NCBI GenBank assembly: GCA_050258815.1
Contig: JBLMZM010000053.1
Location: forward strand, 50,414 to 114,413
DNA: 64,000 nucleotides
Origin: JAAXKN01 sp050258815
Lineage (GTDB): Bacteria; Bacteroidota; Ignavibacteria; Ignavibacteriales; SURF-24
Reading direction: 5' to 3'
This document shows, one piece after another, positions 10,022 through 18,728 of this stretch (the first letter of the stretch is position 1; every line of letters begins with the position of its first letter). The notes under the pieces were generated by a model. That model was given only the letters and a program-made list of their open reading frames with translations, was not told the origin of the DNA and did no database searches. The position numbers and the translations under genes are program-made.

Positions 10022-11401
10022 TCAGTCCCCATCCTCACTCTCGGTGGAGGGAACCGGAGGGGGTGACTTCCCTTTTCTCAGCTTTTTGAACCCGCTTTTT
10101 AATTCCCTCAATTTTTCCCTCAGTTCAGCCCTTTCAGATTTGCTCAAAGATCCATGCGACTGTTTTTCCGACAATGAATCGATGCTCTCCTGCAATATCT
10201 GCAGCCTCTTCGGGATTCTCAAACTTACATTGATTATTGAATCAATGTCGGGTATGTCTATATTCAGTTCAAAATGTTGTGCTGAATCAGGTATCCCGTC
10301 ACTAAACTCCATTCTAATCCTGTTTGTCATTTTGCCCGCGGGTGGAACCGGAGGCTGCATCCTGCTGCTAAACTTCTTAATTAAGCGCGTTGCCTCTTCA
10401 ACCTGCGCATTTATTTGTTCAACACTCGGCATATTACCCAGCATTGAATCCATATCCGGAACCTCTATATGGAACCTGCTGGAATCCATGTAAACTTTAA
10501 AATCCCTGTGAGAGCGTTTTTGATCTTTGCTAGCCAGTTCCATATTGAACTGCATGCGCACACCTGGCTCCCTGTCCTGCCCGCCCTTATTATTTTTCAA
10601 CTTAGCGGGTGGCTCGCTTACTTTTGGCGGCTCATATCTGAATGGATGCGAAAATATTGTATCTGAGGTAACAAATATATAACTGTTGACATCGGCATCC
10701 TTCATGTCGGAAACCATACGCGGGATCTGCGGATTATCTGAGAAATTCACCGACTCGGGCAGTATCTGCCTGAACTTTCCTTTATTTGCCTTTGAAGCGA
10801 ATAACAACAGGTCAGTCCTTATTGCCCTGTTCAGGTTCCACAGATTGGCATTAATTGCAACCGTATTCTTTTCATTAACCAGTACCTGAGTCTCAATTTT
10901 GCCCTTATATGAGTTGAGGATTGAATCCACCTGCTTTCTCTGCAAAGGGCTCAGATTCAGCACATTGCTGAAGTTCTCAAGGTTATTGGTTTTTTGTACC
11001 GATGAAACGTTCTTGAATTCAAAAAACTCCTTTCCATTGGCTTCATTTCCCAGCTGAAGATACTGATGGTTAGCCTTATCGACAGGCAGCTCCCTGTAAA
11101 AGGCAAAATTAAAAATATCCTCGTTTGTTACCTGTTTGCCCGTTAAGATGGGCTTCAGGTTCTGGGTATAGAAATCAGCCAGGTTTGTCTTCTGCTGCTC
11201 AACCAGCACGTCAAGCTTTTTATTCTTGAAAAGAATGATAAGACCGATGGTCAGTATTACAAGCCCCAGAATAGGAATAATTTTCTTTGAGCTGAATTGG
11301 GAATTAAACTTTTGCATATTTTGCATGTCCATAAAACAGCTTTCAAAATGGAAATTTAAATATTCAGGAGACCGGTAAAGCCGGAACAAAAGTCCAGCCA
11401 T
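10022..11401 (-). CDS. Unknown single-pass membrane protein downstream of ECF sigma
   Basis: A 459-residue protein with a short cytoplasmic N-terminus (about 40 residues), one helix at 41-58 and a long outer part. I do not recognise a named family. The outer part contains an LSPLQRKQVDSILNSYKGKI segment that resembles the helical motif of CpxP/Spy-type periplasmic stress proteins, and a C-terminal half rich in Asp, Ser and Pro with repeated PD(I/M)DS elements, ending in a basic coiled region. The ATG at 11401 has GAGAGG upstream. It lies 69 bases after the ECF sigma gene, the usual place for a membrane anti-sigma factor, but no known anti-sigma domain is visible. An anti-sigma role is inference. 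Confidence 0.75.
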   Translation of the reverse strand: MAGLLFRLYRSPEYLNFHFESCFMDMQNMQKFNSQFSSKKIIPILGLVILTIGLIILFKNKKLDVLVEQQKTNLADFYTQNLKPILTGKQVTNEDIFNFAFYRELPVDKANHQYLQLGNEANGKEFFEFKNVSSVQKTNNLENFSNVLNLSPLQRKQVDSILNSYKGKIETQVLVNEKNTVAINANLWNLNRAIRTDLLLFASKANKGKFRQILPESVNFSDNPQIPRMVSDMKDADVNSYIFVTSDTIFSHPFRYEPPKVSEPPAKLKNNKGGQDREPGVRMQFNMELASKDQKRSHRDFKVYMDSSRFHIEVPDMDSMLGNMPSVEQINAQVEEATRLIKKFSSRMQPPVPPAGKMTNRIRMEFSDGIPDSAQHFELNIDIPDIDSIINVSLRIPKRLQILQESIDSLSEKQSHGSLSKSERAELREKLRELKSGFKKLRKGKSPPPVPSTESEDGD

Positions 11402-11470
11402 TTTACTTATACCTCTCCGTGCTCAATAATATAAGGATATCCTGGACAAAGACGAAATATAGAATGGGAA

Positions 11471-12070
11471 CTACGTCATCAGGTCCCGCTCAAAGGGTTG
11501 CAGCAGATATTTGAGGGTTTCCCTGGCTCTGAAAATGCGTGATTTCACGGTACCTACCTCACACTCCAGAGAATCTGCAATTTCCTTATAGCTCAGGCCG
11601 TCGACCTCCCTCATTATCAGAGGAACCCTCAGCTTCTCGGGCAGCTTGGATATGGCTTGCTGTACTATTTCTGTAGTATCCACATATTCAGAACTTTGCC
11701 TTACGCTGCCAATCTCCTCTTCCGAATCCTTAATAGGGATAAATATGCTTCTTATGCGTATTTTCCTGAGCTGATCCTTGCATTTATTAATCGTAATCCT
11801 ATAGAGCCAGGTCGTAAACTGGGATTCAAAACGGAAATATTTCAGTTTATTAAAAACACTTATAAACACATCCTGTGATATATCATCTACAAGCTCCCTG
11901 TTGCCAACGGTTAAGAAAACAAGGTTTCTCACTTTATCCTTATGCCTTAACACAAGTATCCTGAATGAGGATTCGTCTCCATCGATAAATCTCCTGATCA
12001 ATGCAAAATCATCTTCAGAGTTTGATACCTGAGTATGACTGACATCATTTTCATTCTTTGTGATATCCAT
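11471..12070 (-). CDS. ECF-type RNA polymerase sigma factor
   Basis: A 199-residue group 4 sigma-70 protein. Region 2 is visible as VDDISQDVFISVFNKL followed by FTTWLYRITINKCKDQLRK, and region 4 as LPEKLRVPLIMREVDGLSYK continuing into an EIADSLECEVGTVKSRIFRA-like helix-turn-helix. It directs RNA polymerase to a specific promoter set. It opens the minus-strand run that contains the unknown membrane protein and the partner-switching genes, so it may transcribe that run itself. The 279-base gap upstream is a divergent promoter region shared with a second STAS gene. Confidence 0.95.
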   Translation of the reverse strand: MDITKNENDVSHTQVSNSEDDFALIRRFIDGDESSFRILVLRHKDKVRNLVFLTVGNRELVDDISQDVFISVFNKLKYFRFESQFTTWLYRITINKCKDQLRKIRIRSIFIPIKDSEEEIGSVRQSSEYVDTTEIVQQAISKLPEKLRVPLIMREVDGLSYKEIADSLECEVGTVKSRIFRARETLKYLLQPFERDLMT

Positions 12071-12349
12071 TTATTTAGACGCTGATAATTAAATGATAGT
12101 TCCGTTAAGGCAGAGTATTCCGGACTAAGTACAAATAAACCATTCTGAATTGATAATACTAAGAGCTAGCTTAAAACTAAGAAATTTATTCTTTAAAAAG
12201 TAATGTGAAAAAGTTTCAGCAAGGTATTTTTTTTATTATCTTGTGAAAAATTATCTGAAATATTTAAAAATAACAACAAATTCTTTTAATTTGCTTGCAA
12301 AAATTGGCTTATCTAAGTAAATTTAATCAGTTAAATAAAAGGAGCATTC

Positions 12350-12691
12350 ATGAAAATCAAAACCACCGAACAGTATGGAGCAGTGGTAATCGAGCTTAAG
12401 GGGAACGTGATGGGTGGTCCTGAGGCTACGGAGCTTAGCGATCTCTTGCACAAATTGCTCGAACAGAAGAAATTAAACGTGATTATCGATTTATCTGACG
12501 TTAAATTTATGAACAGTTCCGGTTTGGGTATGTTAATCAGCGGTTATACCACGATGAAAAATGGTGGTGGTAATTTTAAGCTAGCAAATGCTACCGAAAA
12601 GATTTATAGCCTGCTAATGATCACGAAACTCGTGACCATATTTGAAAATTACGACTCAGTTGAAGAGGCTATAAAAAGTTATAACAAATAG
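12350..12691 (+). CDS. STAS-domain anti-anti-sigma factor (second copy)
   Basis: A 113-residue SpoIIAA-like STAS protein. The switch segment DLSDVKFMNSSGLGML places the phosphoserine at Ser56/Ser57. AAAGGAG lies just upstream of the ATG. It is transcribed away from the ECF sigma gene and ends at its own terminator, so it is monocistronic. It is clearly different in sequence from the STAS protein at 7500-7853, and could be a second, independently controlled substrate of the nearby RsbW-like kinase and phosphatases, or belong to another module. It has no kinase partner of its own here. Confidence 0.93.
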   Translation: MKIKTTEQYGAVVIELKGNVMGGPEATELSDLLHKLLEQKKLNVIIDLSDVKFMNSSGLGMLISGYTTMKNGGGNFKLANATEKIYSLLMITKLVTIFENYDSVEEAIKSYNK

Positions 12692-12720
12692 GCGGTTCTG
12701 TTAAGAACATACCCCTCAAC

Positions 12721-12790
12721 CGTTGAAGTTAGTATTCAACGCCTATATTTTTGGACTCCGGATAGCTAATTCGGAGTTTTTTTATTTATA
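12721..12790 (+). terminator. Tandem hairpins ending the second STAS gene
   Basis: A perfect 7-bp inverted repeat (CGTTGAA/TTCAACG, 12721-12741) is followed by a second hairpin (ACTCCG paired with CGGAGT, 12755-12777, extended by two inner pairs) and a run of T. The second is a standard Rho-independent terminator separating the STAS gene from purA. Confidence 0.85.
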
Positions 12791-12844
12791 TGCTTTAGTT
12801 TATTAAATTTATTTAAATACTTTGCAGTCAATCAGGAGTTAAAA

Positions 12845-14113
12845 ATGAGTGTGTCGGTTCTAGTCGGCAGCCAGTGGGGTGACGAAGGAAAAGGTAAGGT
12901 TGTCGATATTCTTAGCGAGAATTATGACATCGTGGCCAGGTATCAGGGTGGTGCAAATGCCGGGCACACGGTGGAAATCGGAGATAAACAGTTTATCCTG
13001 CATCTGATTCCCTCCGGAATTCTGAGGGAGGATGTAATTTGTGTTATTGGAAACGGAGTAGTGGTCGACCCCAGGGCTCTTCTCGATGAGATCAGCTTCC
13101 TGGAGAAAAACAACATCAGGATCGATGGCCGCCTTTTCATCAGCCATAACGCTCACCTTATCATGCCGTATCACAAACTTCTTGATTCGATAAGCGAAAG
13201 CGGACAAAATAAGATTGGCACTACGGGCCGGGGTATAGGTCCCTGCTATATAGATAAATATGCACGAAAGGGCATCAGGATAGTGGACCTGTTAAATAAA
13301 GACGTCCTGGAAAGGAAAATTCGCGAAAACCTGGCCGAAAAGAACAACCTGCTCAAGAAGGTCTATGAACACAGCGAACTGGATGTTGAGGCAATTATTA
13401 CTGAATATGTGGAATTCGACAAGGCTATTGATAAATACGTAAAAGATACACCTGTATTTCTTAATAATGCCATCAGCGAGGGCAAATCAGTCCTCCTGGA
13501 AGGCGCACAGGGCGCACTGCTGGATATTGACCACGGCACCTACCCCTATGTTACCTCCTCCAGTCCAACTTCGGGCGGAGCATGTACGGGCTGCGGAATA
13601 CCACCGACAAAGATCGATTCGGTAGTTGGAATCGTAAAGGCATATACTACCAGAGTCGGCAATGGTCCCTTCCCTACTGAACTGCTGGATGAGGATGGAG
13701 AAAGACTCAGGAAGATCGGAGCTGAATTCGGGGCTACAACCGGCCGGCCGAGACGCTGCGGATGGTTCGATGCCTTCCTGGTAAAATATTCTACCATGGT
13801 CAATGGTATTGATACGGCGGCAATAACAAAACTCGATGTTCTGAGCAGTTTTGACGAAATCAAGGTCTGCGTTGCCTATGAACTGGAAGGGAAAACACTT
13901 AAGACTTTCCCCAACGACGTAAACCAGCTGGATTGTATTAAGCCCATTTATGAAACCCTTCCCGGGTGGAAATGTGATATCTCGGGCGCCAGGAAATACG
14001 GGGATCTGCCTAAGGCAACCAGAGACTACCTCGATTTTATTTCCGGGTATTGTGGTTTCAGAATCAGCCTCGTCTCTGTTGGAGCAAAACGCTCAGAGAC
14101 AATTATCCTCTAA
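12845..14113 (+). CDS. purA: Adenylosuccinate synthetase
   Basis: A 422-residue enzyme that joins IMP and aspartate using GTP in the first step from IMP to AMP. The N-terminal GSQWGDEGKGKVVDIL P-loop and catalytic Asp are intact, as are ANAGHTV (catalytic His), IGTTGRGIGPCY, EGAQGALLDIDHGTYPYVTS and the GATTGRPRRCGWFD nucleotide segment. Length and start (CAGGAG before the ATG) are normal. It stands alone between two terminators and is an ordinary housekeeping gene. Confidence 0.98.
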   Translation: MSVSVLVGSQWGDEGKGKVVDILSENYDIVARYQGGANAGHTVEIGDKQFILHLIPSGILREDVICVIGNGVVVDPRALLDEISFLEKNNIRIDGRLFISHNAHLIMPYHKLLDSISESGQNKIGTTGRGIGPCYIDKYARKGIRIVDLLNKDVLERKIRENLAEKNNLLKKVYEHSELDVEAIITEYVEFDKAIDKYVKDTPVFLNNAISEGKSVLLEGAQGALLDIDHGTYPYVTSSSPTSGGACTGCGIPPTKIDSVVGIVKAYTTRVGNGPFPTELLDEDGERLRKIGAEFGATTGRPRRCGWFDAFLVKYSTMVNGIDTAAITKLDVLSSFDEIKVCVAYELEGKTLKTFPNDVNQLDCIKPIYETLPGWKCDISGARKYGDLPKATRDYLDFISGYCGFRISLVSVGAKRSETIIL

Positions 14114-14173
14114 ACTTGATTTGGTTATTTATTTTTTAAAATAAATCCCCCATATTTGCATCCATATTCTCAA

Positions 14174-14202
14174 GGGCAGGAACCGATCACCGGTTCCTGC
14201 CC
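14174..14202 (+). terminator. 12-bp perfect hairpin after purA
   Basis: GGGCAGGAACCG (14174-14185) pairs perfectly with CGGTTCCTGCCC (14191-14202) around a 5-base loop, followed by a short pyrimidine/T tract. It fits a purA terminator. It also shows that a longer TTG-initiated reading of the amidase, which would run through this hairpin, is unlikely. Confidence 0.7.
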
Positions 14203-14233
14203 CACTTTTACCGAACATTTGAGGACAACTACC

Positions 14234-16096
14234 GTGAAACTGACCTTTTTTGCTTTCATTTCGGCCATATTCTTATTTGTCAGCACATCAGCACAGTCAG
14301 AAGATGATTATTCAGTACACATTTCCTCACCCTCTTCGCGCCAGGGACTGCTGGAATTTACCGGCAGGCCTTATTATATTTATGGCACCCTTACGCCTGC
14401 AGGATCTCAATTAAAAGTCAATGGGACCCCAACACTCGTGGATGCAGACGGGGCATTTCTGGCCTATGCACCTCTGACCATTCTGGACGAGAAGAACAGC
14501 CAGGGCGCAAATAAAGCCAGATTCGTTTTCAGTATTTCCGGCAAAAACGGACAAAAGGAAATTGAAAAGATCTTCTGGGTAAAACTGCCCGATAAGAGCA
14601 GCCATATTGATCACCTTTATATTGACAGGAACTTTCAACAGGAGCCTTCCGAAGACCTGACCCTGCAGATGGGTGAGGCTATTGAAGTAGAAGTTAAAGG
14701 CACCCCCGGCTGCAAGGCATACTTCAACGTCGGGGGCATTGAGGGAAATATACCGATGGAGGAAACCTCCAGAATTAATTCCTATTACTGGGGACAGGAT
14801 GTCTTTGGAGATGGTTATACAACAAAGGGAGATACCCTGTACGGCATCTATAAGGGCCACTTTATCCTTAATCAAAGGCTGAATAACGCAAAACTGACCG
14901 TTACACTTGCCCATGCTTCTTTGGGCGAGATCAGGGATACTCTTACCGGCACTGTTACTACCCTGAATGATCAGTACCACCAGATCGTTAGCATCAAAAA
15001 AGATCCCAACCTCGTTACAGGCAGAGTAAGCCCCGCCGGGGGATATAAACTCTTTCTGCCCGAAGGCGTCCGCCTTGAGGTAACAGGAAAAAAAGGAGAA
15101 TGGCTGAGGACCAGACTTTCAGGCAGTGAATCCATCTATGTCCCTGAAAACTCGGTAAATTACCTGAGTAACGGCGCTTCCCTTCCCCACAGCTCAACAC
15201 AGATCATAAGGACAAGGGATTTTGAAAAGTATGTATCGGTTGAACTTGGATTTACCGAAAGGCTGCCATTCAGAATAGTTGAATCCGATAATCCACAAAA
15301 AATTGAATTGTATGTTTACTGCGTTACTTCCGATATTGACTGGGTATTTTATGACAGGAAAAGTGAATTTATCAAAGAAATTAAACATTCCCAGCCCATT
15401 GACGGCGTCTTAAAGGTGGAAATATTCCTGAACCAGAAGACCCACTGGGGATATAAACCCGTGTACGATGGCAACATTCTTAAACTCAGCATCAATAAAC
15501 CTGCAAGGAGAAATGCAGGGTTCCTCTTCTGGAGCAACCAGCTGAAAGGAAGAGTTATTTCTATCGATCCGGGACATACCTCCGACTTCGGGGCAGTGGG
15601 TCCCAGAGGAACTAAGGAAAAGGACGTAAACTTTGAAATATCCCTTAAACTCAAGGAATTGCTGGAAAACTCAGGCGCCGTGGTTTATTTCACGCACCGC
15701 AAGGATGAGGACCTGCCATTGCGCGACAGAAAACAAAGAGTAAATTCATTTAATCCTGAAATTTCTGTAAGCATGCACAACAATGCGGTGCCTCAGGGCG
15801 TCGATCCGATAGTGCATAATGGAAGTTCTGTCTATTATTATTATCCTCAGTCTTTACCCCTGGCAAAACTGGTTTATAAAAACCTGCTGAATAAGCTCGG
15901 ATTAAAGGATTTCGGACTTTATTGGGATAACTTATACATGTGCCGTATCCCCGAATCCATATCCTTCTTACTCGAACCCGCTTTTATGATCGTTCCCGAA
16001 CAGGAAAGACTGCTGAAGACTGACGAATTCCAGTATAAAATAGCAGAATCCGTTTATGAAGCATTAGAATCTTTTTATAAGGAATACAGCGAATGA
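14234..16096 (+). CDS. Exported N-acetylmuramoyl-L-alanine amidase (Amidase_3)
   Basis: About 620 residues starting at a GTG (GAGGACA upstream), which gives a clean signal peptide VKLTFFAFISAIFLFVSTSA. A long beta-rich N-terminal region includes an SH3-like stretch (about GVRLEVTGKKGEWLRTRL) and an AMIN-like stretch, then a C-terminal Amidase_3 domain. Zinc and catalytic residues are visible: DPGH (His448), the Glu in KEKDVNFEI, SMHNN and the late Glu in FLLEPAF. It should cleave the amide between MurNAc and the stem peptide in the periplasm, for cell separation or wall remodelling. The stop overlaps the next kinase gene by 4 bases (ATGA). Confidence 0.9.
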   Translation: MKLTFFAFISAIFLFVSTSAQSEDDYSVHISSPSSRQGLLEFTGRPYYIYGTLTPAGSQLKVNGTPTLVDADGAFLAYAPLTILDEKNSQGANKARFVFSISGKNGQKEIEKIFWVKLPDKSSHIDHLYIDRNFQQEPSEDLTLQMGEAIEVEVKGTPGCKAYFNVGGIEGNIPMEETSRINSYYWGQDVFGDGYTTKGDTLYGIYKGHFILNQRLNNAKLTVTLAHASLGEIRDTLTGTVTTLNDQYHQIVSIKKDPNLVTGRVSPAGGYKLFLPEGVRLEVTGKKGEWLRTRLSGSESIYVPENSVNYLSNGASLPHSSTQIIRTRDFEKYVSVELGFTERLPFRIVESDNPQKIELYVYCVTSDIDWVFYDRKSEFIKEIKHSQPIDGVLKVEIFLNQKTHWGYKPVYDGNILKLSINKPARRNAGFLFWSNQLKGRVISIDPGHTSDFGAVGPRGTKEKDVNFEISLKLKELLENSGAVVYFTHRKDEDLPLRDRKQRVNSFNPEISVSMHNNAVPQGVDPIVHNGSSVYYYYPQSLPLAKLVYKNLLNKLGLKDFGLYWDNLYMCRIPESISFLLEPAFMIVPEQERLLKTDEFQYKIAESVYEALESFYKEYSE

Positions 16097-17298
16097 AAAT
16101 GTCAGGCGGACCCGGAACAAGAAACATAAAGATCATTCTGTTGATAATTGCCTTCATTATAGCTTCCGGAACAGTTTACTATACACGCATGATCGTCGAG
16201 AAACTGCAGCACAAGGAAAAACAGATCGTGGAACTTTATGCCAAAAGCCTGGAGTATCTGGCCAATACCAATGATCCTTCGACGAACCTGACTTTTATCT
16301 TTGAAAACGTGATTAAACCCATTGACTTCCCCATTATCCTGACGGATACTGCCGACCAGGTTAACCTGTCAAATAAATCGGGCTACAGGAACCTTCAGAT
16401 TGATTCCACGCTGAGCCTGGCAGAACAGAAGAAGTTTCTGGCTAATCAGATCAAGGATATGGACGCTATTAACCCTCCTATTATAATCTCCTACAGCGAT
16501 TCCATTGTGTTCGGTAAAATTCACTACGGTGATTCGCAACTGATCAGGCAGCTGAGGAACTATCCTTATCTGCAGATCCTGTTTGCCGCAATGTTCGTTT
16601 TAATTGCTTATATAAGCTTCAGCTATATAAAGAAAAATGAACAGAGCAACATCTGGGTGGGTATGTCCAAGGAAACTGCCCATCAGCTGGGTACCCCAAT
16701 ATCCAGCCTGATGGGCTGGTCGGAAATACTTAAGCTCAGCCATAATAATCCCGATAAAGTGCTTGATATTTCCGAAGAGATAAACAATGACCTTGCACGC
16801 CTTAACAAAATCACACAGAGGTTTTCCAAGATAGGCTCACAACCCGAGCTTAAGGACACAAATTTATATGAAACCGTTGAAAGAACGATTAAATACTTTG
16901 AAAGACGCCTGCCCCAGATTGGCAAGAATGTGGTCCTTAAACTCGAAGGAAATGAGGATGTCTGCGCAAAACTGAGTCCCGAACTGTTCGAGTGGGTGCT
17001 GGAAAACCTTATTAAAAATGCCCTGGATGCCATTGAAAGCAAACGCGGCAGCATTGCCTTTTCAATTACAGAAACGCACAAGCACGCTGAAATTGAGGTT
17101 AAGGATACCGGCAAGGGAATTGACCCTAAAAGAAAGAAGGATATCTTCCGCCCTGGTTATTCAACAAAAAGAAGAGGCTGGGGACTTGGGTTAAGTCTTT
17201 CCAAAAGAATAGTCGAAAATTATCATAACGGGAAAATATTCGTAAAGCATACCGGCCCTGAAGGCACTACATTTAAGATCATATTGAAAAAGACCTGA
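16093..17298 (+). CDS. Membrane sensor histidine kinase coupled to the amidase
   Basis: A 401-residue kinase with helices at about 10-30 and 158-178 flanking a periplasmic sensor. The phosphoacceptor segment is MSKETAHQLGTPISSLMGW with His197, followed by N-box NLIKNALDAI, G1 DTGKGI and G2 GWGLGLSLSKRIVENY. All catalytic motifs are present. It overlaps the amidase stop by 4 bases, an arrangement that suggests the kinase reads a wall or envelope state linked to the amidase. No response regulator lies nearby, so the partner is encoded elsewhere. Confidence 0.93.
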   Translation: MKMSGGPGTRNIKIILLIIAFIIASGTVYYTRMIVEKLQHKEKQIVELYAKSLEYLANTNDPSTNLTFIFENVIKPIDFPIILTDTADQVNLSNKSGYRNLQIDSTLSLAEQKKFLANQIKDMDAINPPIIISYSDSIVFGKIHYGDSQLIRQLRNYPYLQILFAAMFVLIAYISFSYIKKNEQSNIWVGMSKETAHQLGTPISSLMGWSEILKLSHNNPDKVLDISEEINNDLARLNKITQRFSKIGSQPELKDTNLYETVERTIKYFERRLPQIGKNVVLKLEGNEDVCAKLSPELFEWVLENLIKNALDAIESKRGSIAFSITETHKHAEIEVKDTGKGIDPKRKKDIFRPGYSTKRRGWGLGLSLSKRIVENYHNGKIFVKHTGPEGTTFKIILKKT

Positions 17299-17325
17299 TC
17301 ATTGCCTTAGTGTCAATATTCAGCA

Positions 17326-17381
17326 TAACTCACCTTACGCATTATATATCTTTTTTCGGCTTAATTGCGTAAGGTGAGTTA
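17326..17381. terminator. 16-bp perfect inverted repeat between convergent genes
   Basis: TAACTCACCTTACGCA (17326-17341) is exactly mirrored by TGCGTAAGGTGAGTTA (17366-17381) around a 24-base AT-rich loop. It lies between a plus-strand kinase and a minus-strand aminotransferase, so it can end both transcripts. The length of the stem and its similarity to sequence near 54782 suggest it may also be a copy of a dispersed repeat. Confidence 0.7.
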
Positions 17382-17424
17382 ATTTACACCTATTTTTATC
17401 CCTGCTCACAGTCGTTCATCCTTT

Positions 17425-18543
17425 TCATTTCATAAAAAACTCACCAATCTTTTCACAAACATAATTAATCTGATCATCCTGCAATTCCGGATACATGGGC
17501 AGCGAAAGACCTCTTTCAGCCAGGGCTTCGGTTACCGGGAACTCTCCTTTTTTGTACCCAAGGTGACTGAAGCATTTCTGCAAATGTAGGGGAATAGGAT
17601 AATGTAAACCGGTAGAGATACCATTTTCATTTAAATGCTTTATCAGCCTGTCTCTCATACCGGCACCATCTCTGACCTGAATTACGTACAAATGGTAAAC
17701 GTGCCTGGCGTAAGGCATCTCTGCCGGTATAATAACTTCGCTCATTTCCGACAATCTGCTGCAGTACTTTTCTGCCACCTTCCTGCGCCTCTGAGTCCAG
17801 TCCTCCAGGTATTTCAACTTTACATTAAGCACCGCTCCCTGAATTCCTTCCATCCTGTAATTATGCCCATAAATTTCATGCACATATTTCTGCGACTGCC
17901 CATGCTCCCTGATCATCTTTAATTTTGTTGCGAGATCCCTTTCGTTTGTTGTTACCGCACCGCCTTCGCCGTAAGCCCCCAGGTTCTTGCCCGGATAAAA
18001 ACTAAACGAAGCAACCCTGGATAATCCTCCCACACGCTTCCCTTTGTATTCTGCCATGTGCGCCTGAGCCACGTCTTCAATCAGATACAGGTTGTGCTTG
18101 TCCGCAATCCGTTTTAGTTCATCCATATCAGCCGGCTGCCCATACAAATGAACTGCTACTATTGCTTTTGTTCTTGGTGTAATTTTTTCTTCTACGCGGG
18201 CTGGATCCAGGTTGTAACCCGAAGCTTCACAATCTGCAAATACGGGTGTGGCCTGGCAGAGTGTGGCACCCCATGCAGTTGCAATAAATGTATTGGCAGG
18301 AATGATGACTTCGTCACCCGGTCCGATTCCAAGCGACCACAAGGCCATATGATTGCCATCGGTACCTGAACTAGTGGCAATACAATGTTTTACACCGTGC
18401 ATCTGTGCGAAATTTTCCTCAAAATCCGACACGCTCTTACCCAGTATGAAAGCGCTGTTTTCAAGTACATTTTCAATTGCCGGAAGTACCTCATCTTTAA
18501 TTGATCTGTATTGGCTCTTTAAATCCAGAAACGGAACTTGCAT
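17425..18543 (-). CDS. DegT/DnrJ/EryC1-family sugar aminotransferase
   Basis: About 372 residues of a PLP-dependent enzyme that usually makes an amino sugar from a nucleotide-linked keto sugar. The Schiff-base lysine is Lys186 in SFYPGKNLGAYGEGG; other family features are SSGTDGNHMAL, PANTFIATAWG, DVAQAHMAEYKG and the C-terminal HYPIPLHLQKCF. The ATG at 18543 is chosen; a GTG two codons earlier lies inside the AGAGGTG ribosome site. It is an orphan here, with no neighbouring sugar genes, so the glycan it serves (surface polysaccharide or flagellin decoration) cannot be told. Confidence 0.93.
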   Translation of the reverse strand: MQVPFLDLKSQYRSIKDEVLPAIENVLENSAFILGKSVSDFEENFAQMHGVKHCIATSSGTDGNHMALWSLGIGPGDEVIIPANTFIATAWGATLCQATPVFADCEASGYNLDPARVEEKITPRTKAIVAVHLYGQPADMDELKRIADKHNLYLIEDVAQAHMAEYKGKRVGGLSRVASFSFYPGKNLGAYGEGGAVTTNERDLATKLKMIREHGQSQKYVHEIYGHNYRMEGIQGAVLNVKLKYLEDWTQRRRKVAEKYCSRLSEMSEVIIPAEMPYARHVYHLYVIQVRDGAGMRDRLIKHLNENGISTGLHYPIPLHLQKCFSHLGYKKGEFPVTEALAERGLSLPMYPELQDDQINYVCEKIGEFFMK

Positions 18544-18640
18544 ATTCACCTCTTACTAATAATTAAATAATAATATTGCCAGGAGCCCCCGGCACGGGAA
18601 ATCCGGTGCCTGCCCTCTTTACTGATTATAGTCATTTTGG

Positions 18641-18672
18641 GAGTGTACTAACTATATATTTATTGTACACTC
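18641..18672. promoter_or_regulatory. 8-bp inverted repeat between Nramp and DegT genes
   Basis: GAGTGTAC (18641-18648) and GTACACTC (18665-18672) flank a 16-base AT-rich spacer. It lies downstream of the Nramp-like gene and upstream of the DegT gene on the minus strand. It may be a terminator stem or an operator; no T tract follows on the minus strand. Confidence 0.4.
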
Positions 18673-18728
18673 TAGTGTCAAACACAACCCATTGAGACAT
18701 ATCACTATCATTCACCCGGCTGCTTTGC

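Noticed and set aside
14156..14233. A longer TTG start for the amidase
   Set aside because: It would read through a perfect 12-bp hairpin that fits the purA terminator, and it hides the signal peptide that starts at the GTG at 14234.
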